A DNA stretch of 64,000 nucleotides from an uncultured Eubacteriales bacterium (GTDB lineage: Bacteria > Bacillota > Clostridia > Lachnospirales > Lachnospiraceae), in contig OMYS01000003.1 of assembly GCA_900315305.1 (NCBI GenBank), forward strand, positions 1 through 64,000, in the 5' to 3' direction. Position numbers and translations under genes: made by a program. Shown here one piece after another: positions 1 to 7,400 of the stretch; the first letter of the stretch is position 1, and every line of letters starts with the position of its first letter. The notes under the pieces were generated by a model. The model was given only the letters and a program-made list of their open reading frames with translations, searched no databases and was not told where the DNA came from.

Positions 1-281
1 CGGACGTGCTCGATGCGATCCGGTACCACACGACCGGAAGGCCGGGCATGACGCCGCTTGAGCAGATCGTATTCATTGCGGATTACATCGAGCCCAGACG
101 GAACAAGTCGCGTCATCTTCCGGAGATCCGGAAAATGGCATTTCGTGACCTCAACGAGTGCTGCTATCTGATTCTGAAGGACATGCTTCTTTACCTCAAT
201 TCGAAGAGCGGACAGATCGACAGCAACACGCAGGACGCGTACGCATTTTATGAGGAAGTCCACGACGAGCGGAGAGACTGA
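1..281 (+). CDS. yqeK: YqeK-family HD-domain hydrolase, C-terminal part (5' end outside window)
   Basis: Open from the left edge in the frame of base 3, so the gene is cut by the window and only about 92 residues remain. What is left contains the segment RYHTTGRPGMTPLEQIVFIA followed by DYIEPRR, which matches the C-terminal metal-binding half of the YqeK family (HD-domain hydrolases acting on diadenosine tetraphosphate). The gene next downstream is rsfS, and yqeK followed by rsfS is the common Firmicutes order, often with nadD upstream. The first ATG/GTG inside the window is not the real start. The function is known from the family; the partner nadD is only inferred to lie to the left. Confidence 0.85.
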   Translation, partial: DVLDAIRYHTTGRPGMTPLEQIVFIADYIEPRRNKSRHLPEIRKMAFRDLNECCYLILKDMLLYLNSKSGQIDSNTQDAYAFYEEVHDERRD

Positions 282-451
282 GGCAGAATTTTGCAGGAAG
301 GCTCACGATGAGCAGAGGGATTGAAGCAGAACCGGCTGAAGGATCGTTCTGCGAAGGCCGTGGTTTATGCCCTATGGATCGGGCCGGAACGAAAGCCGGA
401 GGATCCGGACAGAGCGTGAATAAAGACTGATATACGGAAAGGAGAACAGCT
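282..451. other. Intergenic stretch yqeK-rsfS, no gene seen
   Basis: 170 bases between two same-strand genes. Some relatives carry a LytR-type gene between yqeK and rsfS; none is present here. The only element I can support is the rsfS ribosome binding site AAAGGAGAA just before the start at 452. Confidence 0.5.
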
Positions 452-832
452 ATGACGAAAGAGGAGAGCAGGGAGCTTGCAGCGATCGCCGTCAAGGCGC
501 TTGAGGACAAGAAGGGCGAGCAGATCGAGGTCATCGAGATTGACGAGATCTCACCGCTCGCGGACTATTTTGTCATCGCGAGCGGTCACAACACGAACCA
601 GTGCGATGCGATGGTGGACGAGGTGCAGCAGCAGGCTGCGCGGGCCGGCTTTGAGCCTGACCACGTCGAGGGACACCGCAATGCGAACTGGACGCTGATC
701 GATTACAAGGGTGTCGTCGTCCATGTCTTTGACGACGAGGCGCGTGAGTTCTACGATCTCGCGAGAATCTGGAGAGACGGAAAGCAGATCGACCCGAAGA
801 CGATGGAAGCGTACGCGGACAAGAAGGAGTAA
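452..832 (+). CDS. rsfS: Ribosomal silencing factor RsfS
   Basis: 126 residues, the usual size for RsfS (Iojap/YbeB). The family core is clear: ADYFVIASGHNTNQCDAMVD around residues 35-55, then HVEGHRNANWTLIDYKGVVV and VHVFDDEAREFYDLARIW to about residue 108. RsfS binds ribosomal protein L14 (uL14) on the 50S subunit and blocks subunit joining when nutrients run out; that is family knowledge. The start at 452 has a strong AAAGGAG site. It follows yqeK, as in many Firmicutes, and is probably cotranscribed with it. A second frame opening at 477 inside it is only a shadow. Confidence 0.95.
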   Translation: MTKEESRELAAIAVKALEDKKGEQIEVIEIDEISPLADYFVIASGHNTNQCDAMVDEVQQQAARAGFEPDHVEGHRNANWTLIDYKGVVVHVFDDEAREFYDLARIWRDGKQIDPKTMEAYADKKE

Positions 833-848
833 GTTTTTTTCTGCAAAC

Positions 849-2135
849 ATGACAAATACATGGAAAAGGCGCATGGCGGCCGCTCTGGCCGCTGTGCTTA
901 CGGCCGGGGCGCTGAGCGGGTGCTCCGGTTTTTCTCTACCGAAGGAGCTTCATTTTTCAAACTGGATCAGCAGCACGGCGGAGGAAGGTGCGGGCAGCTC
1001 CGCGTCTTCCGACGCGCAGGCGGTGAGAAGTGTGACGGTTCAGTCTGAGGACGGGGCACCCGAAGGCAGCGCAGGAGCGGCGGAAACAGCCTCAGAGGGC
1101 ACAGGCGGATTCTCTTACGGCACGCTCACAGAAAGCCAGCAGGAGACCTACAAGGAGCTCTACACGGGCATTTCGCAGAGAGAAGAGACCGTCACGGTGA
1201 GCGCCGGGGATGACGGCGATGTCCAGGCGGCGATCACGGCGCTTCTCGACGATCATCCGGAGTTCTTCTGGCTTGACGGCTCCGCGACGATGGTGAATTA
1301 CCCGCTGATCGGCGTCTGCCGGCTGACATTTCAGTTTAATATTGATGCCTCTCAGATTGACTCTGTGCAGGCGGCGATCGACGCGGAGGCAGCCAAGTAC
1401 CTCGCGCAGATTCCGGCGGGGGCAGGAGAGTACGACAAGGTAAAGCTCGCGTATGAGTGGCTGATTGAAAATACGGAGTATGTCTCGGACTCCGCGCAGA
1501 ACCAGAATATCCAGAGCGTCTTCCTTTATCACGAGTCAGTGTGCGCCGGCTACGCGAAGGCCATGAAGTATCTTTTAAATAAGGCGGGTGTCTCTTGTGC
1601 GTACATTACGGGAAGCGTCACGGACCCGGGCAATGGCGGTACGGAATCGCACGCGTGGGACCTCGTTTCCATCGACGGCACATATACCTATGTGGACCCG
1701 TCCTGGGGCGATCCGACCTACGGGGAAAATGCGGCCGACACCGGTCATCTGCCGATCATTTATGATTATCTGTGCCTTACGACGGAGGAAATGACGCGCT
1801 CGGGCCACGTTCCGGACCCGAAGTTTACGAATCTTCCGGACTGCAGCTCGACGGCCTACGATTACTACCGCTTAAACGGCATGTTCTATGAGTCGGGTGA
1901 CGCAGATGTTTTATCGCAGGCCCTCTGGTCTGCCGTCGAAAATGACGCGGGCCTTGTCTATATGAAATTTGCCTCCTGGGACGCGTATTCCGAGGCAGTC
2001 GGCCTTCTCCTTGATGGAAAGTCCGATCTGATCTCGGCCCCTCTCCAGGAGAAAATGAAGCGCGACGGGAATTCCTCGATGAATTATTACACCAGCAAGT
2101 CGGACACGCTCTGGATTATCAAAATCTACTGGTAA
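849..2135 (+). CDS. Lipoprotein with C-terminal transglutaminase-like domain
   Basis: I place the start at 849, not at the longer opening at 711 inside rsfS, because 849 gives a textbook lipoprotein signal: MTNTWKRR, a hydrophobic stretch, then the lipobox L22-S-G-C25. The product is 428 residues. After a Ser/Ala-rich linker (about 30-100) comes a transglutaminase-like (papain-fold) domain in which the Cys-His-Asp triad can be read: C232 in SVCAGYA, H268 in SHAWD, D283 in YVDPSWGD. It should be anchored on the outer face of the membrane. Secreted clostridial transglutaminase-like proteins may cross-link or cleave cell-wall or surface protein substrates; the substrate here is unknown. It has no obvious functional link with rsfS. 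Confidence 0.85.
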   Translation: MTNTWKRRMAAALAAVLTAGALSGCSGFSLPKELHFSNWISSTAEEGAGSSASSDAQAVRSVTVQSEDGAPEGSAGAAETASEGTGGFSYGTLTESQQETYKELYTGISQREETVTVSAGDDGDVQAAITALLDDHPEFFWLDGSATMVNYPLIGVCRLTFQFNIDASQIDSVQAAIDAEAAKYLAQIPAGAGEYDKVKLAYEWLIENTEYVSDSAQNQNIQSVFLYHESVCAGYAKAMKYLLNKAGVSCAYITGSVTDPGNGGTESHAWDLVSIDGTYTYVDPSWGDPTYGENAADTGHLPIIYDYLCLTTEEMTRSGHVPDPKFTNLPDCSSTAYDYYRLNGMFYESGDADVLSQALWSAVENDAGLVYMKFASWDAYSEAVGLLLDGKSDLISAPLQEKMKRDGNSSMNYYTSKSDTLWIIKIYW

Positions 2136-2163
2136 AGCCGGGGAGGACAGACACATGATATGC

Positions 2164-2192
2164 TATGATTGTATTATCTTACTATAATCATA
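2164..2192. promoter_or_regulatory. Inverted repeat with -10-like hexamer upstream of the YitT gene
   Basis: TATGATT (2164-2170) and AATCATA (2186-2192) are exact reverse complements 15 bases apart, and TATAAT lies at 2183-2188 inside the element. No good -35 hexamer stands at the expected distance. It sits about 30 bases before the YitT start and could be an operator over a promoter, but seven-base arms in an A+T-rich stretch can arise by chance. Confidence 0.3.
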
Positions 2193-2223
2193 ACGATGAT
2201 GGATTGGCAGAAAGGAGAATGGT

Positions 2224-3174
2224 ATGCAGAAACAGAGCAGCAGAGAAGAAAAGGCTGATGAAAAGCTCCTCGGTGCATCCGAGCAGGTCGCGGACAAGCT
2301 CGCTGAGCTTCCGGCTCCGGGACATCATGTGTCAGATCCGGCGCGCCTTTTTGTAGTCATCCTCGCAGCCGCGCTGATGGCTGTCAATATCAAGACCTTT
2401 GTCCGCGCCGGTGGCCTCTATCCCGGCGGTGCGACCGGGTGCGCGATCCTGATCCAGCGGATTGCGGCCCTGTATTTTCATGTGTCTATTCCCTATACGA
2501 TCGTGAATGTCCTTCTGAATGCGATTCCGGTCTATATCGGCTTTCGGTTCATCGGAAAGAAATTCACGGGATTCTCACTGGTCATGATTCTCGTCAACTC
2601 ATTTCTTGTTGACCTGATTCCGTATCACGAGATCACGCAGGACATCCTGCTCATCAGCATTTTCGGCGGCATCATCAATGGCGTCGCGATCAGCATGTGT
2701 CTTGCCGTTGATGCGACAAGCGGCGGGACGGATTTCATTTCCATCTATATGTCCCAGAAGAGGGGTATGGACTGCTTCCACATCATCCTCGGGTTTAATG
2801 TCGTGATTCTTCTCATTGCGGGATGGCTGTTCGGCTGGGACAAGGCGCTGTACTCCATTATTTTCCAGTACGTGTCGACCCAGACGCTGCACCTCCTGTA
2901 CCGCAATTACCAGCAGGTTACGCTCATGATCAATACGGAGTATCCGGAGGCTGTGTGCGAGGCGATCTATGACACGAGCCACCACGGGGCGACCTACATC
3001 GATGCTATGGGAAGCCACGACTACCGGAACATGCCGATTGTCTATTCCGTCATCTCTGCGTCGGATACAAAGAAGGTCATCAAGGCAATCCGCGATATCG
3101 ATCCGAAGGCATTTATTAACTGCCTCACGACGAAGGGCCTGAGGGGAAACTTCTACTACAGTCCGAAGGACTGA
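2224..3174 (+). CDS. YitT family membrane protein (DUF161 plus DUF2179)
   Basis: 316 residues. A hydrophilic N-terminal tail of about 40 residues is followed by five or so membrane segments (from VVILAAALMAVNI near 43 to ALYSIIFQYV near 220), containing the family signatures GGLYPGGATGCAILIQR and AVDATSGGTDFISIYMSQKR. The last 95 residues (QQVTLMINTEYPEAV to the end) form the cytosolic DUF2179 domain, a small fold resembling nucleotide- or ligand-binding regulatory domains. The transported substrate is not established for this family. The start follows AGAAAGGAGAAT at good spacing. It stands alone between the lipoprotein gene and the methyltransferase gene. Confidence 0.9.
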   Translation: MQKQSSREEKADEKLLGASEQVADKLAELPAPGHHVSDPARLFVVILAAALMAVNIKTFVRAGGLYPGGATGCAILIQRIAALYFHVSIPYTIVNVLLNAIPVYIGFRFIGKKFTGFSLVMILVNSFLVDLIPYHEITQDILLISIFGGIINGVAISMCLAVDATSGGTDFISIYMSQKRGMDCFHIILGFNVVILLIAGWLFGWDKALYSIIFQYVSTQTLHLLYRNYQQVTLMINTEYPEAVCEAIYDTSHHGATYIDAMGSHDYRNMPIVYSVISASDTKKVIKAIRDIDPKAFINCLTTKGLRGNFYYSPKD

Positions 3175-3265
3175 CATGAATATTCGTCTGGCAGAGAAAA
3201 TTCATTGCAAAAGAGAGAGGAGAAAATCCTCCTATCGTGTCGTATGACTGCAGTAAGGAGAATGC

Positions 3266-4204
3266 ATGATGAGCAGATTTGATGATCTGTTTTCTGAAAA
3301 TAAGCACCTTGTCTTAGATGGTCCTATGGGAACTGAGCTTGAGAGAAGAGGATATGATGTCAATGACGCCCTCTGGTCAGCAAGGTTTCTGGCAAAGGAT
3401 CCGTCCGCTATAGAGCAGATCCATTATGACTACCTGAAGGCGGGAGCTGATATCATTACCTGTGCCTCCTATCAGGCGTCGATCCCGGGCTTTACAAAAG
3501 CCGGCTATACGGAGAAAGAGGCAGAAGAGCTGATCGCAAGGTCCATAAGGCTGGTTCTTGATGCCAGAAACAAGTGGTGGAGCGAGGAGGGAAGAGAGTC
3601 CGGTAGACCGTATCCTCTGGCGGCAGGCGACATAGGCCCTTACGGTGCATATCTTGCTGACGGCAGCGAGTACACAGGGGCATATGAGCTCACGGAAGCA
3701 GAATACAGGGATTTTCATTTGCGGCGGATGGAGATCTTAAAGGATAATGGCGCGGATATCTTTGCGGTGGAGACCTGTCCCAGACTTGATGAAGCAGTGG
3801 CATGTGCAAAGATGCTGGATGAGCTTGGCAGTGACTACTGGATCAGCTTTACCTTCCGGGATCCCCGTCATATCAGTGACCGGACAGATATTGAAGAGGT
3901 CTGCCGCCGGCTGAAGGGCTTCAGCCATCTGAAGGCAATCGGCGTCAATTGTACCCCGCCTGAGATTGTAGCAGCGATCATTGCAAATTATAAGAAATAT
4001 ACAGATCTGCCCATCATTGTCTATCCAAACAGCGGCGAGGTCTACGATGGGGGCTCTAAAACCTGGCACGGCTCGCCGGACGGCATCTGTTTTACCGATC
4101 GCCTGCCCAGCTGGATTGAGGCAGGCGCAGGTATCGTGGGAGGCTGCTGCAGAACCAGGCCATCGGACATAAGGAGGGTGGCAGAGCTCTTCAGGGAAGA
4201 ATAA
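3266..4204 (+). CDS. mmuM: Homocysteine S-methyltransferase
   Basis: 312 residues, full length for the MmuM/YagD type of homocysteine S-methyltransferase, which transfers a methyl group from S-methylmethionine or S-adenosylmethionine to homocysteine to form methionine. The N-terminal LVLDGPMGTELERRG opens the barrel. The zinc ligands are all present: C229 in GVNCTPP and C294-C295 in GGCCRTRPSDIRRV. There is no cobalamin domain, so it is not MetH. The start is at 3266 or the adjacent ATG at 3269, both behind AAGGAG. Its codon use looks more A+T-rich than neighbouring genes (my impression only). No S-box or T-box leader is apparent in the 90 bases upstream. Confidence 0.92.
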   Translation: MMSRFDDLFSENKHLVLDGPMGTELERRGYDVNDALWSARFLAKDPSAIEQIHYDYLKAGADIITCASYQASIPGFTKAGYTEKEAEELIARSIRLVLDARNKWWSEEGRESGRPYPLAAGDIGPYGAYLADGSEYTGAYELTEAEYRDFHLRRMEILKDNGADIFAVETCPRLDEAVACAKMLDELGSDYWISFTFRDPRHISDRTDIEEVCRRLKGFSHLKAIGVNCTPPEIVAAIIANYKKYTDLPIIVYPNSGEVYDGGSKTWHGSPDGICFTDRLPSWIEAGAGIVGGCCRTRPSDIRRVAELFREE

Positions 4205-4245
4205 GAGGAACGCGAAGTGTTCCGAGTCTGGGGGATGAATAGTTA
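4205..4245 (-). repeat. Dispersed palindromic repeat, copy 1 (partial)
   Basis: On the minus strand this reads GTAACTATTCATCCCCC, then AGACTCGGAAC, then ACTTCGCGTTCC. It matches the left arm and inner hairpin of the full copy at 54065-54122, but the right outer arm is missing. It begins directly after the TAA of mmuM. The inner part GGAAC...GTTCC (4208-4224) can fold and may help end the mmuM transcript. Confidence 0.6.
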
Positions 4246-4290
4246 CGATAATTGTATGAACGCAGGCTCGACAAATCGGAAGCGTGTCAA

Positions 4291-4312
4291 CCCCCTGGGC
4301 AAGCCCAGGGGG
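4291..4312. repeat. Perfect 10-bp hairpin with two-base centre
   Basis: CCCCCTGGGC (4291-4300), AA, GCCCAGGGGG (4303-4312). There is no T-run next to it, so it is not an ordinary terminator. G+C-rich subterminal hairpins of this shape occur at IS200/IS605-type element ends, which is one possible origin here; no transposase remains to confirm it. Confidence 0.55.
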
Positions 4313-4390
4313 GGCTGTGACTGCGAATTTGTTGCTCTTTCGCTGCTGACAATATAATTTGGAGCACTTCTTCTTTGCTTCTCCCGTAAA

Positions 4391-4420
4391 TAAAAAAAAT
4401 GTCCTGTTTTTCGCAGGACA
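4391..4420 (-). terminator. Rho-independent terminator, leftward
   Basis: On the minus strand: TGTCCTG (4420-4414), a seven-base loop, CAGGACA (4406-4400), then eight T residues from 4399. It would stop transcription coming from the glycoside hydrolase remnant, whose reading frame ended about 230 bases earlier. Confidence 0.7.
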
Positions 4421-4443
4421 GTTTCAAAATTCATATAGCTGAT

Positions 4444-4553
4444 TTTTCCGTTGTCTGCCAACCCGCCGTCCGAAGTGTACGGCACAAATGTGGAGTTTTT
4501 CCGTTGCTCCCCAACCCGCCAGCCGAAATGTCTGGCACATATGTCAGATTTTT
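4444..4553. repeat. Imperfect tandem direct repeat, period 53 bp
   Basis: Two copies of about 57 bases, 4444-4500 and 4497-4553, sharing the four T residues at the joint. Both start TTTTCCGTTG, share CCAACCCGCC, CCGAA, GGCACA and ATGT, and end in a run of five T. Roughly 43 of 57 positions agree. The two copies look like an older duplication or two recognition sites of a lost element. Confidence 0.65.
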
Positions 4554-4649
4554 GAGGTGTCAGCGCACCTAGATGGACGTATCCATCTTTACAATGCTAG
4601 TTTAGCATAGAATACAAGCTATGTCAAATTCACATGATACTCCCTCCCT

Positions 4650-6336
4650 TTATTCTGCCTGTATTGCAACGTGAACATCTGCCATCCCTTTGGATGAAAA
4701 TGTCACATCGATCGTTCCTTTTTGCTTTGCCCGGATCGCAGCCCGGAGCCGTCCCTCATATGTTCTGGCTTCTGTATCGTAGAAGTTCTCATCAGATCCC
4801 GGATCGGCGCTTCCGAAGCCGAGAAGGTAACCGGCACCGGATACCTGTACGGAAACGGAGCGGACTTCGTCCGGATTGCGGATGCCGTTGGCATCCTGTA
4901 ATTCCAGCTCGACATACGCGATATCGCTGCCATCTGCCGGAATTATGTCCCGGTCGGCTTGCCCATTGAGGTGCACGTCTTCACTTGCTGTGCGAAGCAC
5001 GTCGCGGGCAGTGGCTTCATCGCCCTTCCAGGCAACTGCCTCCAGCGTACCAGGCAGATAGGTGGTCTCGAAGATCGCGATGTCTTTCTTGCCGCAGCCG
5101 TCGTCAGCGCATCCGGGGCGCTTTTTCCCGAGGGACTTCCCGTTCAGGAGGAGCTCGACTGCATCGGCGTCGCTGTACACCTCGATTTTGACCGGCTTGT
5201 TTTCATAACCCTTCCAGGTCCAGGAGCGGACGGCATCTGTCATCGTCCACTGCGTTTTCTTTAATTCCTCACCAAAATGAGAGGGCGGGCAGACAGCGAT
5301 GTACGGCGTATCCCTGAGTCCCCAGATGATCTGCTGCCAGTAAGCGATGGGGCGGGCATCTCCCAGGAGATTGATATCTCCGCAGTAAGCCGCCTTGTAG
5401 GGATAGGGTGCATAAAACCCTGTTTCCGGCGCCTTCGCGTCCCCGTAATTTATTTTTCCGATTCCGGCTTCTCCCAGATAGTCGTACGCGGTCCAGTCAA
5501 AATCACCGATGACATACGGAAGGCGGGTGACCAGCTCCCAGTTCTTGTCGAGGTCCATCGGATAGGTTTCGGATCCGACAAAGATCCGGTTCGGGTATTT
5601 CTTCCCATCCGGGACATAGCGGTCAGCCGCATAATTGAGTCCGGTGATATCGACCTCCCCGGAGGCCTCCTCTGTAGCATTCCCGGCAAAATCACTGGTT
5701 GTGATTTTCGCCATCTGCTCGCCGAGGGTTGTCATCATCTCATTGATCTCGCTGCCGGCAGGCTGTGATACGCCGGCCTCCTCAGAGGCAAGGAACTTCG
5801 GAAGGTCATTTAAGACGGACAGCATCAGATTCATGCAGTCTGTCGTATACCGGGTGCTGTCGAGCGCACGGATCCTGTCCACGATTTTTCTTCCCCACTG
5901 CACATCCATCCGGTTTCCGGTCTCGGGGATTTCATTTCCGATGGAATACATGATTACAGACGGGTGGTTGAAATCCTTGTTCACCATGTTCGTGACATCG
6001 GCTTCCCACCAGTTTGGCATATGGATGGCGTAGTCGAAGGGGACCTTCGAGGAGGTCCAGACATCGGAAAATTCGTCCTCGTCAAATGAATGCCGTCCGG
6101 GATTAGATGCAGGCGGTCAGCCTTCATGATATGGACATCGCGGTAGATGCCGCCGCCCGTATAATTTGCGTTCGCGAGATACCGCAGAAACTCATGGGTA
6201 TCCATGACATAGTCAAGGACGGTTTGGACCGCCAATCCAGCCTGATTACCATGAGGACTGACTGAATGCACGGAGGCATGTTGTTCAGTGATTCATTGAG
6301 CGTCTGCTCCTGACAATGCAGACGCGTGACTTCCAA
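4650..6336 (-). pseudogene. Glycoside hydrolase family 2 (beta-galactosidase type), broken by internal deletion and frameshift
   Basis: The main frame (stop at 4650, readable upstream to about 6098) carries the end of the family 2 barrel, with acid/base Glu in MYSIGNEIPETG and nucleophile Glu in IFVGSETYPMDL, then a DUF4982-like domain (KIEVYSDADAVELLLNGKSLG) and a C-terminal Ig-like domain. In another frame upstream (about 6098-6190) lies ANYTGGGIYRDVHIMKADRL, from the N-terminal sugar-binding domain. Near 6098-6100 the N-terminal segment jumps straight to DEFSDVWTSSK of the barrel and changes frame. About 200-300 residues are therefore missing, and the first part of the N-terminal domain is also gone. 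Both catalytic residues survive, but no full enzyme can be made. A short C-terminal product from the ATG at 6020 is possible but unlikely to fold as an enzyme. Confidence 0.85.
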
Positions 6337-6722
6337 AGTTCGTGTGACTGCATAAAATAGATTCAGGCGCCGCAGATGATCATTCTTTTATAAAATAACT
6401 ATGCGTAAAATTTCGTTACATAATTTGTAGAAGAAGAACATGCTGTAAATCTGCATGCGAAAATAATGGATTGCATGGATTCCGCAGATCAAGGGCCACG
6501 GACGGGCTGAAAAGCTGAAATACGAGGAATGATGGGTTTTCCTTTGTTCACGCTTCATTATAGCGCAAAAGGCATGTTTTGCGCTATAATATGTTTCACA
6601 AAATCACTACTCTTTTTGCTGTATGAGCGCTTTTCCCGGAGTCCCGGGATGTGTTTAGATGTTTGCATTTTCTTATATTTCATTTTCTTTTTCTCAGCAG
6701 GTCATCAACAGCATCTCCAATA
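6337..6722. other. Intergenic region, no gene seen
   Basis: 386 bases between the broken glycoside hydrolase and yaaA. It is A+T-rich and holds one notable structure, the 14-bp palindrome at 6557-6590. Short plus-strand frames at 6529-6960 overlap yaaA antisense and have no family features. Confidence 0.5.
6557..6590. repeat. Perfect 14-bp inverted repeat with TATAAT at each outer end
   Basis: ATTATAGCGCAAAA (6557-6570), loop GGCATG, TTTTGCGCTATAAT (6577-6590). The arms are exact. Read outward, each arm ends in TATAAT on its own strand. No T-run follows on either side, so it is not a classical terminator. It lies downstream of yaaA and upstream of the broken hydrolase. Confidence 0.7.
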
Positions 6723-7397
6723 TTATTTCCAAATCTGTTCCGGATCATCCGCATGGATGCTGGCCATATAGCGCACCATCTCTCCTCTGGCCATCTTGGC
6801 ATAGACACCCTTCTGGACGATTTTTCCACCCTCAGGCTCACCGAAAATACATATAATATACCAATCTCCCGGCCTAAGATATGTCTCGATGCATTTCGCG
6901 TATTCCTTCGATGCCAGATTGATCAGGACGCAGCTATTGTCCATCACTTCCCGATATAAGTCATCACCCCAGAAATCATATAGATTTCTGTGACCCTGAA
7001 CAGATGCTTTCGCCTGCATTTCCAGCCGGTATGGAACCACACCGTCCATTGGCTTGAGCACGCCATAAAATCCGGACAGGATTCGCAGATGTTCCTGCAC
7101 GTACGTGTACTGCTCGTCCTCAAAAACAGCGGGTGCCATATAAGTATACTGAATACCGTCATAGGACAAAAGTGCTGGCGTCAGGTTCTTCCGAAGATCC
7201 ATGTGCGCAAACCGTTTGGCATTTTGCCTGGCAATTTTGTCACTGCAGGCCCAGAGGGCTTTCTGCTGCTCATACTGAAGCCTGCAGATCCAGTTTTTTA
7301 GAATTTCAGTTTTCTTCATAAACACGGGGAATCCGGAGCAGGGAAAAGAATCCGTATCCACCCGCATCTGCTTTGCCGGGGAAATAATAATTCTCAT
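6723..7397 (-). CDS. yaaA: YaaA family protein (DUF328), peroxide stress / DNA-binding type
   Basis: 224 residues. The opening MRIIISPAKQM and the later YDGIQYTYM, RILSGFYGVLKPMDGVVPYR and NLYDFWGD are the hallmark blocks of YaaA. In E. coli this protein lowers free iron under hydrogen peroxide stress and binds DNA with a helix-hairpin-helix fold; whether that applies here is inference. The frame stops right after DDPEQIWK, whereas most relatives run about 20 residues further to a short conserved beta strand (LVF-type ending), so the C-terminus is slightly short. The start lies 3 bases after the MATE stop codon, with GGGGTGA as the ribosome site, so the two are translated from one message. 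Confidence 0.88.
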   Translation of the reverse strand: MRIIISPAKQMRVDTDSFPCSGFPVFMKKTEILKNWICRLQYEQQKALWACSDKIARQNAKRFAHMDLRKNLTPALLSYDGIQYTYMAPAVFEDEQYTYVQEHLRILSGFYGVLKPMDGVVPYRLEMQAKASVQGHRNLYDFWGDDLYREVMDNSCVLINLASKEYAKCIETYLRPGDWYIICIFGEPEGGKIVQKGVYAKMARGEMVRYMASIHADDPEQIWK

Positions 7398-7400
7398 GAT

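Larger units (their letters stand above)
4246..4649. other. Decayed non-coding stretch with hairpins and a tandem repeat
   Basis: About 400 bases without a credible gene between mmuM and the broken glycoside hydrolase. It holds a perfect 10-bp hairpin (4291-4312), a leftward rho-independent terminator (4391-4420) and a 53-bp tandem repeat (4444-4553). An 80-codon minus-strand frame (4243-4485) runs through these and shows no family resemblance. The composition (A+T-rich, repeats, hairpins) looks like the remains of a small mobile element, but no transposase fragment can be recognised. Confidence 0.5.

Noticed and set aside
711..848. Upstream start for the transglutaminase lipoprotein within rsfS
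   Set aside because: It would bury the lipoprotein signal 46 residues inside the protein.
3175..3265. Possible S-box or T-box leader before mmuM
   Set aside because: Only about 90 bases are available and neither the S-box core nor a T-box motif is present.
4243..4485. An 80-codon minus-strand frame in the decayed stretch
   Set aside because: It runs through a terminator hairpin and a tandem repeat and matches no family I know; not called as a gene.
6529..6959. Short plus-strand frames in the gap before and inside yaaA
   Set aside because: They overlap yaaA antisense or lie in A+T-rich non-coding DNA and have no ribosome sites or family features.
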